Shown here: piece after piece, positions 27,738 to 35,588 of the stretch
Layout of the letters: each line of letters opens with the position of its first letter
Numbering within the stretch: the stretch's first letter is position 1
Assembly: GCF_030908545.1 (NCBI RefSeq)
Contig: NZ_CP133083.1
Span: 992,001-1,056,000, forward strand
DNA: 64,000 nucleotides
Direction of reading: 5' to 3'
Source: Nitrosomonas sp. sh817
Lineage (GTDB): Bacteria; Pseudomonadota; Gammaproteobacteria; Burkholderiales; Nitrosomonadaceae
Program-made: the position numbers and the translations under genes
The notes under the pieces: model-generated
What the model saw: only the letters and a program-made list of their open reading frames with translations
Databases searched by the model: none
Told to the model about the DNA's origin: nothing

Positions 27738-28679
27738 TTGTTTATATTCAAACCGTTCGCAAATATAAATAGATTGTTGCTGGCGTTGCTAATAGTGATA
27801 TTGTCCGCTTGCAGCAGCACACCGCAATACAACCAGCAATCTTCCATTCAAAAAAAACCGGATGCAGTCAATGCGGTCTTACCGGATTCGAAATATCGCT
27901 TAGCGGCCGGTAGCAAACGTGGCGGCGGTTATTACCTTGATGATGGTCCCGAAGACAACCCTCCACCAAATTTGCATCTGGTTCCAGACGCTGTTCCCAA
28001 AACCGAGCCGCTCCGATCGGCAAATATGCAACCGTATGTTGCTTTGGGTAAAACTTTTAAGCCGATGACTGAATTGACACCTTATAAAAAGCGAGGAATC
28101 GCTTCTTGGTATGGGCGCCGGTATCATGGAAATAATACCGCGTCGGGTGAAGTCTACGATATGTACGCGATGACCGCAGCGCACCCGACACTGCCATTAC
28201 CCAGCTATGCCCGGGTAACCAATCTGGACAACGGTAAAACGGTGATCGTGCGGCTCAACGACCGTGGTCCGTTTCTTGCGGATCGTGTAATTGATTTGTC
28301 CTACACGGCGGCTTACAAGCTCGGCATATTGGCGGCCGGCAGCGGCCGTGTTGAAATCGAAAGTATTATACCCGAGGGTGATTCAATGGCATTGGCTCTT
28401 TCCAAACCATCAAAATCATTACCGGTGGCGGATAGTAATGCAGAAATGGCTCTGGTTTATTTGCAACTGGGAGCTTTTGGTTCGCCCGATAATGCCCGGA
28501 ATTTTCTGGCGCAAGTGCGGAAAAGAATTCCTTCTTTGAAGGATTCCGTCAACATTTCTAAAAATAATGGACTGTACAAAATTCATGCGGGACCTTATCC
28601 CGATCAAGCAGTCGCCAAATTAGCGGCCAATTCGATCAGCCGGCATCTGGCGGTTACGCCGATCGTAGTAGCCGATTAA
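27738..28679 (+). CDS. rlpA: RlpA-type septal lytic transglycosylase lipoprotein with SPOR domain
   Basis: A 313-residue outer-membrane lipoprotein. It starts with TTG at 27738, set by a strong AGGAGG ten bases upstream. The signal peptide ends in a lipobox LSAC. The double-psi beta-barrel domain (~110-205) contains GIASWYGRRYHGN and the catalytic-site landmark LNDRGPF; the C-terminal ~75 residues are a SPOR domain that binds denuded glycan at the septum. It is the last gene of the mre cluster, a common betaproteobacterial arrangement, and probably links elongation and daughter-cell separation. Confidence 0.93.
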   Translation: MFIFKPFANINRLLLALLIVILSACSSTPQYNQQSSIQKKPDAVNAVLPDSKYRLAAGSKRGGGYYLDDGPEDNPPPNLHLVPDAVPKTEPLRSANMQPYVALGKTFKPMTELTPYKKRGIASWYGRRYHGNNTASGEVYDMYAMTAAHPTLPLPSYARVTNLDNGKTVIVRLNDRGPFLADRVIDLSYTAAYKLGILAAGSGRVEIESIIPEGDSMALALSKPSKSLPVADSNAEMALVYLQLGAFGSPDNARNFLAQVRKRIPSLKDSVNISKNNGLYKIHAGPYPDQAVAKLAANSISRHLAVTPIVVAD

Positions 28680-28682
28680 CCG

Positions 28683-28718
28683 CGGCAAAAAAAATCCCTA
28701 TTGCAAGCAATAGGGATT
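28683..28718 (-). terminator. Rho-independent terminator, minus-strand direction
   Basis: A stem AATCCCTATTGC / GCAATAGGGATT at about 28693-28718 is followed on the minus strand by a run of eight T residues. On the plus strand no T-run follows, so it does not serve rlpA. It terminates leftward transcription from the coding remnant at 28717-28845 or from the secreted-protein gene at 28963. Confidence 0.75.
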
Positions 28719-28845
28719 AAAGGGCCTCGTCATAAAATCGTTCATCACAATCAGCGGTTGAATGTAAAACATCTTCATCAGTAAAGGTATCGCCACGTTT
28801 TTTACATTCCGCTTCGATGTTTGGATCGATTGCGATTAATTGATT
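28717..28845 (-). pseudogene. Start-less coding remnant before a terminator
   Basis: On the minus strand 42 in-frame codons end in TAA inside the terminator stem. The peptide contains IAIDPNIEAECKKRG and ends CDERFYDEAL, which looks like the acidic C terminus of a real small protein. Upstream it runs straight into TAG (28848-28846) and TAA with no start codon in frame, so the gene is truncated or disrupted. I do not recognise the family. The remaining DNA up to 28962 shows nothing further. Confidence 0.35.
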
Positions 28846-28962
28846 CTAAGTTTAATACCTACTGAATATTTTGAAGATGAAAACAGAGAGGAAATATACC
28901 CCTATATCTCAAATATGGCTGTGACTTTTCTCACACCGTCGTGCAGATTTTTTCTATGACCA

Positions 28963-29832
28963 TTAACTGCCGACTTTTACAAAATTACCGTCCTGATTCA
29001 CCCAAGCCTCGCCGGTAAAAGCATCGGTAATCGTTGTAGCATCGGTGGCAAAGCAATCGGCAACAACTTGGTTGGTGTAAGTTCCCCGTGTGTAATATTT
29101 TACTGGCGGCGTCACCACAATGCCCGTGACTGGGAGACTGCCCAATGTAGCAGTCAGTGGTGTGGTGATATCCAGGCAGAGATCGGAATTCACAACCAAA
29201 TTCGCTGTTGCGGCGGGTGCGTTGATGGTGCAATGTTTTACATTAGCGGATGCGTCGACAATGGCTTGAAACGGATTCGGCAATCCTGGGATGGTGGTCG
29301 ATAAGCCCTCGATACTCGATGAGGTTACGTTATTGCTGCCGAGTATGGAGATACCGCTGGCGGTCGTCTGTTCTGGGATTTTGCATAAATTGGTGTTAGA
29401 GAGATCCGCTACCACGGCGCATGTACCGCTGGTTGTAACGGTAACGACGTTGTCGCTCTGGCTGTAATTGACTCCAGCCAATGTGTTTGCTGTATCGCAA
29501 GCGGCAATTGCACTCGATCCGCCGGAATTATTGATGTAGTTAATCAGATTCGATAGCGAGTCGATCACGGTCGGATTGCTTCCCCAAGGGTCCCCCATCG
29601 CATAAACGATATTGTCGCTCTTGTTGACGCCGACATAGATATTGGATTCCGGATAATGCCGGAATAACCAGGGTTCGATGCTTTGGGTTGCGCGCCGGCT
29701 GGGGAAAACCGACGGGAAGGTATTTTCCGCCCAATTGAAAAGTTTTTCAGAGTCGCTTGCAATCGTGGCTTGAGCCCAATGAGTATTGCCGAATAAGGCG
29801 AGCGCGCATAAGAATAATTTGAATGGTTTCAT
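28963..29832 (-). CDS. Secreted protein of unknown function
   Basis: A 289-residue exported protein. A clear signal peptide (residues 1-22, cleavage after WAQA) precedes a segment, ~25-85, containing LFNWAENTFPSVFP and YVGVNKSDNIVYAMGDPWG that recurs at the N terminus of many secreted proteins of betaproteobacteria. The remainder is Thr/Ser/Asn-rich with several cysteines and beta-prone stretches, and has no recognisable catalytic motif. A Shine-Dalgarno AGGAG lies 9 bases before the ATG. It stands alone between rlpA and the receptor island. Confidence 0.7.
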   Translation of the reverse strand: MKPFKLFLCALALFGNTHWAQATIASDSEKLFNWAENTFPSVFPSRRATQSIEPWLFRHYPESNIYVGVNKSDNIVYAMGDPWGSNPTVIDSLSNLINYINNSGGSSAIAACDTANTLAGVNYSQSDNVVTVTTSGTCAVVADLSNTNLCKIPEQTTASGISILGSNNVTSSSIEGLSTTIPGLPNPFQAIVDASANVKHCTINAPAATANLVVNSDLCLDITTPLTATLGSLPVTGIVVTPPVKYYTRGTYTNQVVADCFATDATTITDAFTGEAWVNQDGNFVKVGS

Positions 29833-29959
29833 AGAAAGAGTCTCCTGTGGGTTGAGTAATAATAATCCTTTCAGGTCAATAGATTATCTAATTCGAGATG
29901 AAAGACGGCCAAGCTTAATTGTAAAGAAATCCTTTTACGGGCAAAAACAAGAATTAACC

Positions 29960-30082
29960 ATGAAAAAGGTTTTTTTTCTATTCGCGCAACGCACATCGGC
30001 GTGTGTTTTGCTGCGATTCCCGGTTGTTATTACCGGTTGCTCTGCCGGCATCAACGTCAGCGCATCCGAGAGCGATTATTGA
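29960..30082 (+). CDS. Possible very small lipoprotein
   Basis: A 40-codon frame starting ATGAAAAAG encodes a basic N terminus, a hydrophobic stretch and the lipobox-like VITGC, then 13 residues to the stop. This is the layout of a tiny lipoprotein (compare entericidin-size proteins), but no clear Shine-Dalgarno is visible and the stop lies against the end of the convergent YfiR gene. It could equally be chance. Confidence 0.25.
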   Translation: MKKVFFLFAQRTSACVLLRFPVVITGCSAGINVSASESDY

Positions 30083-30654
30083 TGAACCTTGACGGCGAGC
30101 TGCAGTAATTTTGAACTGATATCCAACCCCGTTTTTCTCGCGATTCCCAGGTTGATTTCAAAAACGACTTTTTCGTTCACCAGGCTCATATTGATGGCGA
30201 TGCCTTTCGACACGGCACTGGGACTGTCCGCGAGTGTCAGAATCGGTTTGCCGGTCAAATGGCGCATCAATTCCGTTAGGTTGTCGTTGACCGATTTGGT
30301 AAAGAAAATCGCCTGGCATTGATCCAATTGCTCAGGATTATTGATCCGTGACACTCTGATCAATCGCGTACCGACTGCTTTGTTTTGCAATTTATCGATT
30401 TCATGGCCAAAATAATCCTCGCCATATAAGCATAGGTTCATTACCGGATCGCTATGGCTTGGCCATTGGGTGAATGCGATGAAGTTATAGATAAAAGCAG
30501 CCTTGACCTGATATTCAAGCGCAGCGTCATCAGCCCTGGCGGTTTCGTGAGCGGCCGGCAAGCCATAGCTTAACCACACGGTCAGCAGCAAACGGCCGAT
30601 CCGGCGGCTCGCCAGTGCTTCAACGCATTTAGTTAATCGGCTCAATAACGGCAT
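30076..30654 (-). CDS. YfiR-family periplasmic protein, copy 1
   Basis: A YfiR (DUF4154) protein of 192 residues. After a signal segment (~18-42), the mature domain begins LEYQVKAAFIYNFIAFTQWP, followed by NLCLYGED, the paired Cys in LDQCQAIF, and a C-terminal FEINL...GLDISSKLLQLA. In Pseudomonas, YfiR is a periplasmic repressor of the diguanylate cyclase YfiN. It closes the first receptor-receptor-YfiR module. I prefer the ATG at 30654; a GTG at 30687 overlaps the receptor stop and would add 11 residues. No cyclase or kinase adjoins this copy. Confidence 0.85.
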   Translation of the reverse strand: MPLLSRLTKCVEALASRRIGRLLLTVWLSYGLPAAHETARADDAALEYQVKAAFIYNFIAFTQWPSHSDPVMNLCLYGEDYFGHEIDKLQNKAVGTRLIRVSRINNPEQLDQCQAIFFTKSVNDNLTELMRHLTGKPILTLADSPSAVSKGIAINMSLVNEKVVFEINLGIARKTGLDISSKLLQLAVKVHQ

Positions 30655-30674
30655 CGCTTTTATCTTAATCTCTA

Positions 30675-32792
30675 TTAAAAACGCCACTGCACACCGGCAA
30701 AGACTCCTCGCGGAATAACTGCCGACGCTAGTGGAATAAAGTCGGAGGTCAACTCCCGGTGATGCTGGCTGAACAAATTTTGTCCGACGATAAAAAACTC
30801 AGTATTTTTTATTGGCCTATAGACCAGCTTGGTGTCCATCGTGACGTAACTCGGAATCTGATAAAAAGCGATCTCGCTGGTATAGCGTAACCACAGATTC
30901 AGTTGTAATTTCTCAGAAAAGTCGTAGTTGGAACGAGCTGATAATTGATGTTGAGGATTGGTTTTTTCGGACCCTCCGGTGGTCGGATTGGTGTCTTTGA
31001 GTAAGTTGTTGGATGAAAAATCGATATTGAGGAAGCTATAACTCGCCTGGAAGCGCCAGTTCTCCAAAGGCTTCAAATCGATCGAGGTTTCCACGCCATA
31101 CGTCAAGGCTGATCCCTGGTTATTGATAAATACCGGTTGCAACAATCGCAACGGTAATCCGCTGCTCAATGAGAACGCGCCGAAGGAAACATCGCGTAAT
31201 TGGCTGTAGTCGTTGGCAAAACCGGCGATATCGATCGATGCTTGCGGCGAGAATTGATGGCGGTAGCCCATTTCATACGCGATCAGCTTTTCGGAATTAT
31301 AGTGACTGCTGCCGAGCAACGTTGAAGAGATCGGAAAAGGCAGGCTGGATAAAACCGATCCGGGTACGGTAGGTATAAAAGGTGTAATATCGATCCGGCT
31401 ATCGTTTTCAGCGCGCGATGGCGTGCGGACAGCGCGGGACACCGCCATCCATACCGAATTTTCCGGGTTCGGTGTCCACATCAACCGCGCATTCGGCTGT
31501 ATTTCCATGCCGGTAAAATCGTTATGCTCGAAGCGGCTGCCGATGGTGAACATGAGGCGTTCCGGTATCAGCGCGATGTCGTCACGTATGAACGTGCCGA
31601 TCAGATGGTTGGTTTGCGCACGCGGAAAAAATGTCAGCAACGGACTATCGAACACTTTATTGTGATAGAGCCGGTAATTGGCGCCCCAGGTCAATTGGTG
31701 GCGATCGGACAACGGGAAGCGGTATTGCATATCGACATCGAAACTTTCCGCGTCGAATTTTCCAATCGGTAATAGCTGCGAGCGATGGCGGTCGTAATAA
31801 GCTTGCAGCATGAACGATGACTGTTCGGAAAAAGTCCGGTCCCAGCGGAAGCGGATATTTCCGCCTTCGTTGTGCCCGCGCATTTGACTATCCGGACTGG
31901 CCGACAGGTAGCGCGCATTCTGGTCGAGCGTGCTGCCGTCAAAGTTGGAAAAAACATCGCCTTGCAACGTGAATTGGTCGATGCCGCGCTGATGATCGAC
32001 ACGGAAACCGCCTCGGGCCGAATGCCATTGGTCATTCATATGTTCTCCGGTCAATGCTTGCGTTTGCCCGCGGGTAAATCCTTTGGCGTAAACCCGGAAA
32101 GGCGTTTCATCATTGATTTTTCCGCCGTAGCGCGCACCGGCGAAGCCGTGTTCAAAGCTTCCGCCGCCAGCGGTAAAGAGCGTGCCCTGGGTATCGGCGG
32201 CCTTTTTGGTGATGATGTTGATCACGCCATTGACCGCGTTCGATCCCCAAGAAGTCGCCGCCGGGCCGCGGATCACTTCGATGCGTTCGATATCCTCCAT
32301 CAAGGTATCCTGCTGTTCCCACAGCACGCCGGAGAATATCGGTGAATACACGCTGCGGCCGTCCATCAACACCTGCAGCTTATTGGCGTAGACCCCGTTG
32401 AAACCGCGGATGCTGACCGCCCATTTGTCGGTACCGACACGTTCAACCTGTACGCCGGGCGCCATACGCAAAGCATCGGGGATGCTGGTGGCGCCGGAAC
32501 GGCGGATATCGTCTTGCGTAATGACGAAAATAGCTGAAGCGACTTGTGTAAGCTTCTGCGGGGTTCTGGATACCGTCGTTACTTTGACATTCATCAACTC
32601 TTCGATGCTGAGATTGAGGAATTGATTATCAGCCGGTTTGTTTTGCGCAAAGGCAAAACCGGCATGAGCAACCAGCAAACACGTCAGTATGAGAGCTGCC
32701 GCCAGCGGCAACTGCTGCATTCGTGGCAGTGCCGATGATGGTTGAGAAAAATATTCAGCTAACTTCATTTCGCTGTCTATCAGTAGCGCCAT
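30675..32792 (-). CDS. TonB-dependent outer-membrane receptor 1
   Basis: A 705-residue outer-membrane receptor. A signal peptide ends near residue 49 (AFAQ). The short region LSIEELMNVKVTTVSR replaces a full N-terminal signalling domain, so no FecA-like STN domain is present. The plug (~75-180) contains DDIRRSGATSIPDALRMAPGV, VLMDGRSVYSP and GVINIITKKA. The 22-strand barrel ends in the aromatic WRF needed for assembly. The ligand is unknown. Its start overlaps the receptor-2 stop by 13 bp; an ATG at residue 9 is an alternative start. No TonB/ExbBD genes are nearby. Confidence 0.9.
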   Translation of the reverse strand: MALLIDSEMKLAEYFSQPSSALPRMQQLPLAAALILTCLLVAHAGFAFAQNKPADNQFLNLSIEELMNVKVTTVSRTPQKLTQVASAIFVITQDDIRRSGATSIPDALRMAPGVQVERVGTDKWAVSIRGFNGVYANKLQVLMDGRSVYSPIFSGVLWEQQDTLMEDIERIEVIRGPAATSWGSNAVNGVINIITKKAADTQGTLFTAGGGSFEHGFAGARYGGKINDETPFRVYAKGFTRGQTQALTGEHMNDQWHSARGGFRVDHQRGIDQFTLQGDVFSNFDGSTLDQNARYLSASPDSQMRGHNEGGNIRFRWDRTFSEQSSFMLQAYYDRHRSQLLPIGKFDAESFDVDMQYRFPLSDRHQLTWGANYRLYHNKVFDSPLLTFFPRAQTNHLIGTFIRDDIALIPERLMFTIGSRFEHNDFTGMEIQPNARLMWTPNPENSVWMAVSRAVRTPSRAENDSRIDITPFIPTVPGSVLSSLPFPISSTLLGSSHYNSEKLIAYEMGYRHQFSPQASIDIAGFANDYSQLRDVSFGAFSLSSGLPLRLLQPVFINNQGSALTYGVETSIDLKPLENWRFQASYSFLNIDFSSNNLLKDTNPTTGGSEKTNPQHQLSARSNYDFSEKLQLNLWLRYTSEIAFYQIPSYVTMDTKLVYRPIKNTEFFIVGQNLFSQHHRELTSDFIPLASAVIPRGVFAGVQWRF

Positions 32793-34885
32793 TCAACCCC
32801 GGCATAAACACCTCTTTGCACAAAGGTGGCCAGGGAAGGGATGAAGTCGGACTGTGATTCACGGTGATGCTGGCTGAACAAGTTTTGTCCAACCACAAAA
32901 AATTCGGTATTTTTGACCGGTTTCCAAGCCAGTTTCGCATCCATCGTGACGTAGCCCGGGATATTGAAAAAAGCCAAACCGCTGACATAGCGCATCCACA
33001 GATTCAACTGGAGTTTCTCTGAAAAGTCGTAATGCGATCGCAACGACAACTGATGATTCGGATTGGCCTTATGCGCGCCGGCGGTCGACGAATCCAGTTG
33101 GCGGAATTCCGGGTTCGAAGCGGTATGAATGTGCAGGAATGAATAGCTGCCTTGCAAGCGCCAGTTATCGCGCGGCCGCCAGTCAACCGAGGATTCAAAA
33201 CCGTACGAATGCGCGGTGGTGGTGTTGCTGAATAATACCGGCAGGATGAAGTACGGTACCGGGCCGCTGCCGGGGATCATCTGGCCGAAGCGGAAATCCC
33301 GCAGTTGACTGTAATCATTGAAGAAACCCGCTAAATCGATGGATGCTTTGTCCGTTAGCTGGCGCCGGTAGCCCAATTCGTAAGCGATCAATTTCTCGGC
33401 GTGGTATTGATGACTGCCTTGCACCGCCATCAGCACCGGCACTGGAAATGCTGGCATGCCGGGCAATCCCGGCACCACGCGCCCGGCAATAGTGACATCG
33501 TTCTCGCCGCGTGATGGAATCCGTACCGCGCGCGATACCGACAACCACATCGAGTTCTGCGGATCCGGCGTAAACATCAAACGCGCGTTGGGCTGCACTT
33601 CCAGACCGGTGAAGTCGTTGTGATCGAGCCGGGTGCCGAGCGATAACGTTAATTTTTCCGGCCGCAATGTGATGTCGTCACGGATGAAAGCGCTGAAATT
33701 GTGATTGGTGCGCTGTGCCGGAGTGAAAGCGGTCAGTTCCGTTTCCGTGACTTTGTTGTTATAGAGCCGGTAATTGAGCCCCCAGGTGACATCGTGGTGC
33801 TGGAACAGCGGTAAACGATGCTGAAAATCGACATCGAAACTTTCAGCGTATCGGGTCCACGGCGCCAGCTGGTTATGCACGCGATCGTAGTAAGTTTGCA
33901 GCATGATCGACGATTTCTCGGAAAAAGTGCGATCCCAGCGTAAGCGGATATTGCCGCCTTTCTCGGTGGTGTCGATGATATCCAGACGGGTAAAAGGCGC
34001 CGCCAGCGACGGTTGCATCAAGCTATCGCCGATGCGGTTTGCAAATATATCGCCTTGCAAAGTCAGTTGATCGATGCCTTGGGTGTGATCGACACGAAAA
34101 CCGGCTCTGACCGATTGCCAGTCATCATGGGCGCTGGTTCTTGCAAGCGTGGTACTGTGATCGCGGTTGAACGCTTTGGCATAAACGCGGAACGGCGTGC
34201 TCTCGCCGAGCATGCCGCCGTAGCGGGCACCGGCAAAACCTTGCTCGAAACTACCGCCGCCGGCTGAAAATAACAAACCCTGAGTATCCGCGGCTTTTTT
34301 GGTGATGATGTTAATCACGCCGTTGACGGCATTGGCACCCCAGACAGTAGCGCCTGGACCGCGGATTACTTCGATCCGCTCTACGTCTTCCAGCATTGTG
34401 TCTTGCTGACTCCAGATGACGCCCGAGAATAACGGTGTATAGACACTGCGTCCATCGATCAAGACTTGCAGCTTGTTGGCGAAGCGGCCGTTGAAACCGC
34501 GGATGCTGATCGACCATTTGTCGGTGCCGACGCGTGCGACATCGACGCCCGGGGCCATTCGTAACGCTTCGGGGATGCTGGTTGCGCCGGAACGGCGGAT
34601 GTCATCCTGAGTGATGACAAAAATAGCCGAAGGCGTTTCCGATAGTTTTTGCGCGCGCCTGGATACCGATGTTACTTCGACTTGCATCAATTCTTCGATG
34701 CTGAGCGCCAATAGCTGGTCGGTATCCTTTTTGCCGCGCGGTTTATTGTCGGCATGAATTGAATTGGAAAAGCTCCATAGCAATACGAGAATCCATAATC
34801 CGGGGCTTATCAGGATGGCCAGATTGTCCACTGGTATCATAGGTAAAAGTGAGCGATATCGATTAGTCTTGTTATGGTAATTCAC
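32780..34885 (-). CDS. TonB-dependent outer-membrane receptor 2
   Basis: A 701-residue paralogue of receptor 1. The N terminus is longer and polar, with the hydrophobic export segment at ~20-44, followed by LSIEELMQVEVTSVSR. The plug is almost the same as in the neighbours (RRSGATSIPEALRMAPGVDV, QVLIDGRSVYTP) while the barrel diverges, suggesting the same transport mechanism with a different ligand. The final residues are GVEWRY. It heads the receptor 2 - receptor 1 - YfiR 1 module; a 115-bp gap separates it from YfiR 2 upstream and could hold a promoter. Confidence 0.9.
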   Translation of the reverse strand: MNYHNKTNRYRSLLPMIPVDNLAILISPGLWILVLLWSFSNSIHADNKPRGKKDTDQLLALSIEELMQVEVTSVSRRAQKLSETPSAIFVITQDDIRRSGATSIPEALRMAPGVDVARVGTDKWSISIRGFNGRFANKLQVLIDGRSVYTPLFSGVIWSQQDTMLEDVERIEVIRGPGATVWGANAVNGVINIITKKAADTQGLLFSAGGGSFEQGFAGARYGGMLGESTPFRVYAKAFNRDHSTTLARTSAHDDWQSVRAGFRVDHTQGIDQLTLQGDIFANRIGDSLMQPSLAAPFTRLDIIDTTEKGGNIRLRWDRTFSEKSSIMLQTYYDRVHNQLAPWTRYAESFDVDFQHRLPLFQHHDVTWGLNYRLYNNKVTETELTAFTPAQRTNHNFSAFIRDDITLRPEKLTLSLGTRLDHNDFTGLEVQPNARLMFTPDPQNSMWLSVSRAVRIPSRGENDVTIAGRVVPGLPGMPAFPVPVLMAVQGSHQYHAEKLIAYELGYRRQLTDKASIDLAGFFNDYSQLRDFRFGQMIPGSGPVPYFILPVLFSNTTTAHSYGFESSVDWRPRDNWRLQGSYSFLHIHTASNPEFRQLDSSTAGAHKANPNHQLSLRSHYDFSEKLQLNLWMRYVSGLAFFNIPGYVTMDAKLAWKPVKNTEFFVVGQNLFSQHHRESQSDFIPSLATFVQRGVYAGVEWRY

Positions 34886-35000
34886 GATTCAGAAATGCAA
34901 TGCCTTGAGTTAGAGCAAAAAAATCCTTTTATTCAATTTCAATTGCAATAAATTGTACCGAACGGAGCGAACCATCGGGGCAGGGAGCTGAATAGCTGTT

Positions 35001-35588
35001 TTATTGATGGACTTTGGTTGCTAGTTGCAGTAACTTGGAACTGATATCCAATCCCGATTTCCGGGCGGCTGCCAAATTGATTTCAAACACGATTTTTTCG
35101 TTGACTAGATTCATATTGATAATGATGCCCCGCGAAATCGCATTGGGGGTATCGGCAAGCGTCAGAATCGGATAACTTTCCAGGCTGTTGACCAGGTTCG
35201 CCAAGTCGTTATTGGCCGATTTGGAGAAAAAGATGGCGTGGCACTGTTGTAATCGATCGATATTATTGGTGCGAACGACCTTGATTTGGCGCGTGCCGAC
35301 TGTCTTGTTTTGCAGCTTATCGATTTCATCACCGAAATAGTCCTCACCATACAGGCAAAGGTTGATTGCGGGTTCAGCGCTTCCGGGCCATTGCGTGAAC
35401 GCGATAAAGTTATAAATGAAAGCCGCCTTGACCTGATACTCAAGCGTTTCTCCGGCATGGGCTATTGACGCTGTAAACGGTTGAGCCATGATGAGCAAAG
35501 CAGCCAGCAGCCAGCGGCGCATACTCCGGTTGCTCGAAGTAATCAGAAGCGTGATTTGTTGGGCCAATTTGCGCATGTTCATGGTCAT
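35001..35588 (-). CDS. YfiR-family periplasmic protein, copy 2
   Basis: A 195-residue YfiR protein very similar to copy 1 in the mature part (LEYQVKAAFIYNFIAFTQWP, NLCLYGEDYFG, LQQCHAIFF). The signal peptide ends near SIAHA. I start it at the ATG at 35588, which shares a base with the receptor-3 stop (TAATG), so translation is coupled to the receptor. A longer frame reaching 35807 lies within the receptor gene and is not credible. It closes the second module. Two Cys residues match those in the other copies and may form the disulphide known from YfiR. Confidence 0.88.
   Translation of the reverse strand: MTMNMRKLAQQITLLITSSNRSMRRWLLAALLIMAQPFTASIAHAGETLEYQVKAAFIYNFIAFTQWPGSAEPAINLCLYGEDYFGDEIDKLQNKTVGTRQIKVVRTNNIDRLQQCHAIFFSKSANNDLANLVNSLESYPILTLADTPNAISRGIIINMNLVNEKIVFEINLAAARKSGLDISSKLLQLATKVHQ

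Noticed and set aside
28683-28718. Hairpin considered as the rlpA terminator
   Set aside because: The T-run follows only on the minus strand, so it acts in the leftward direction.
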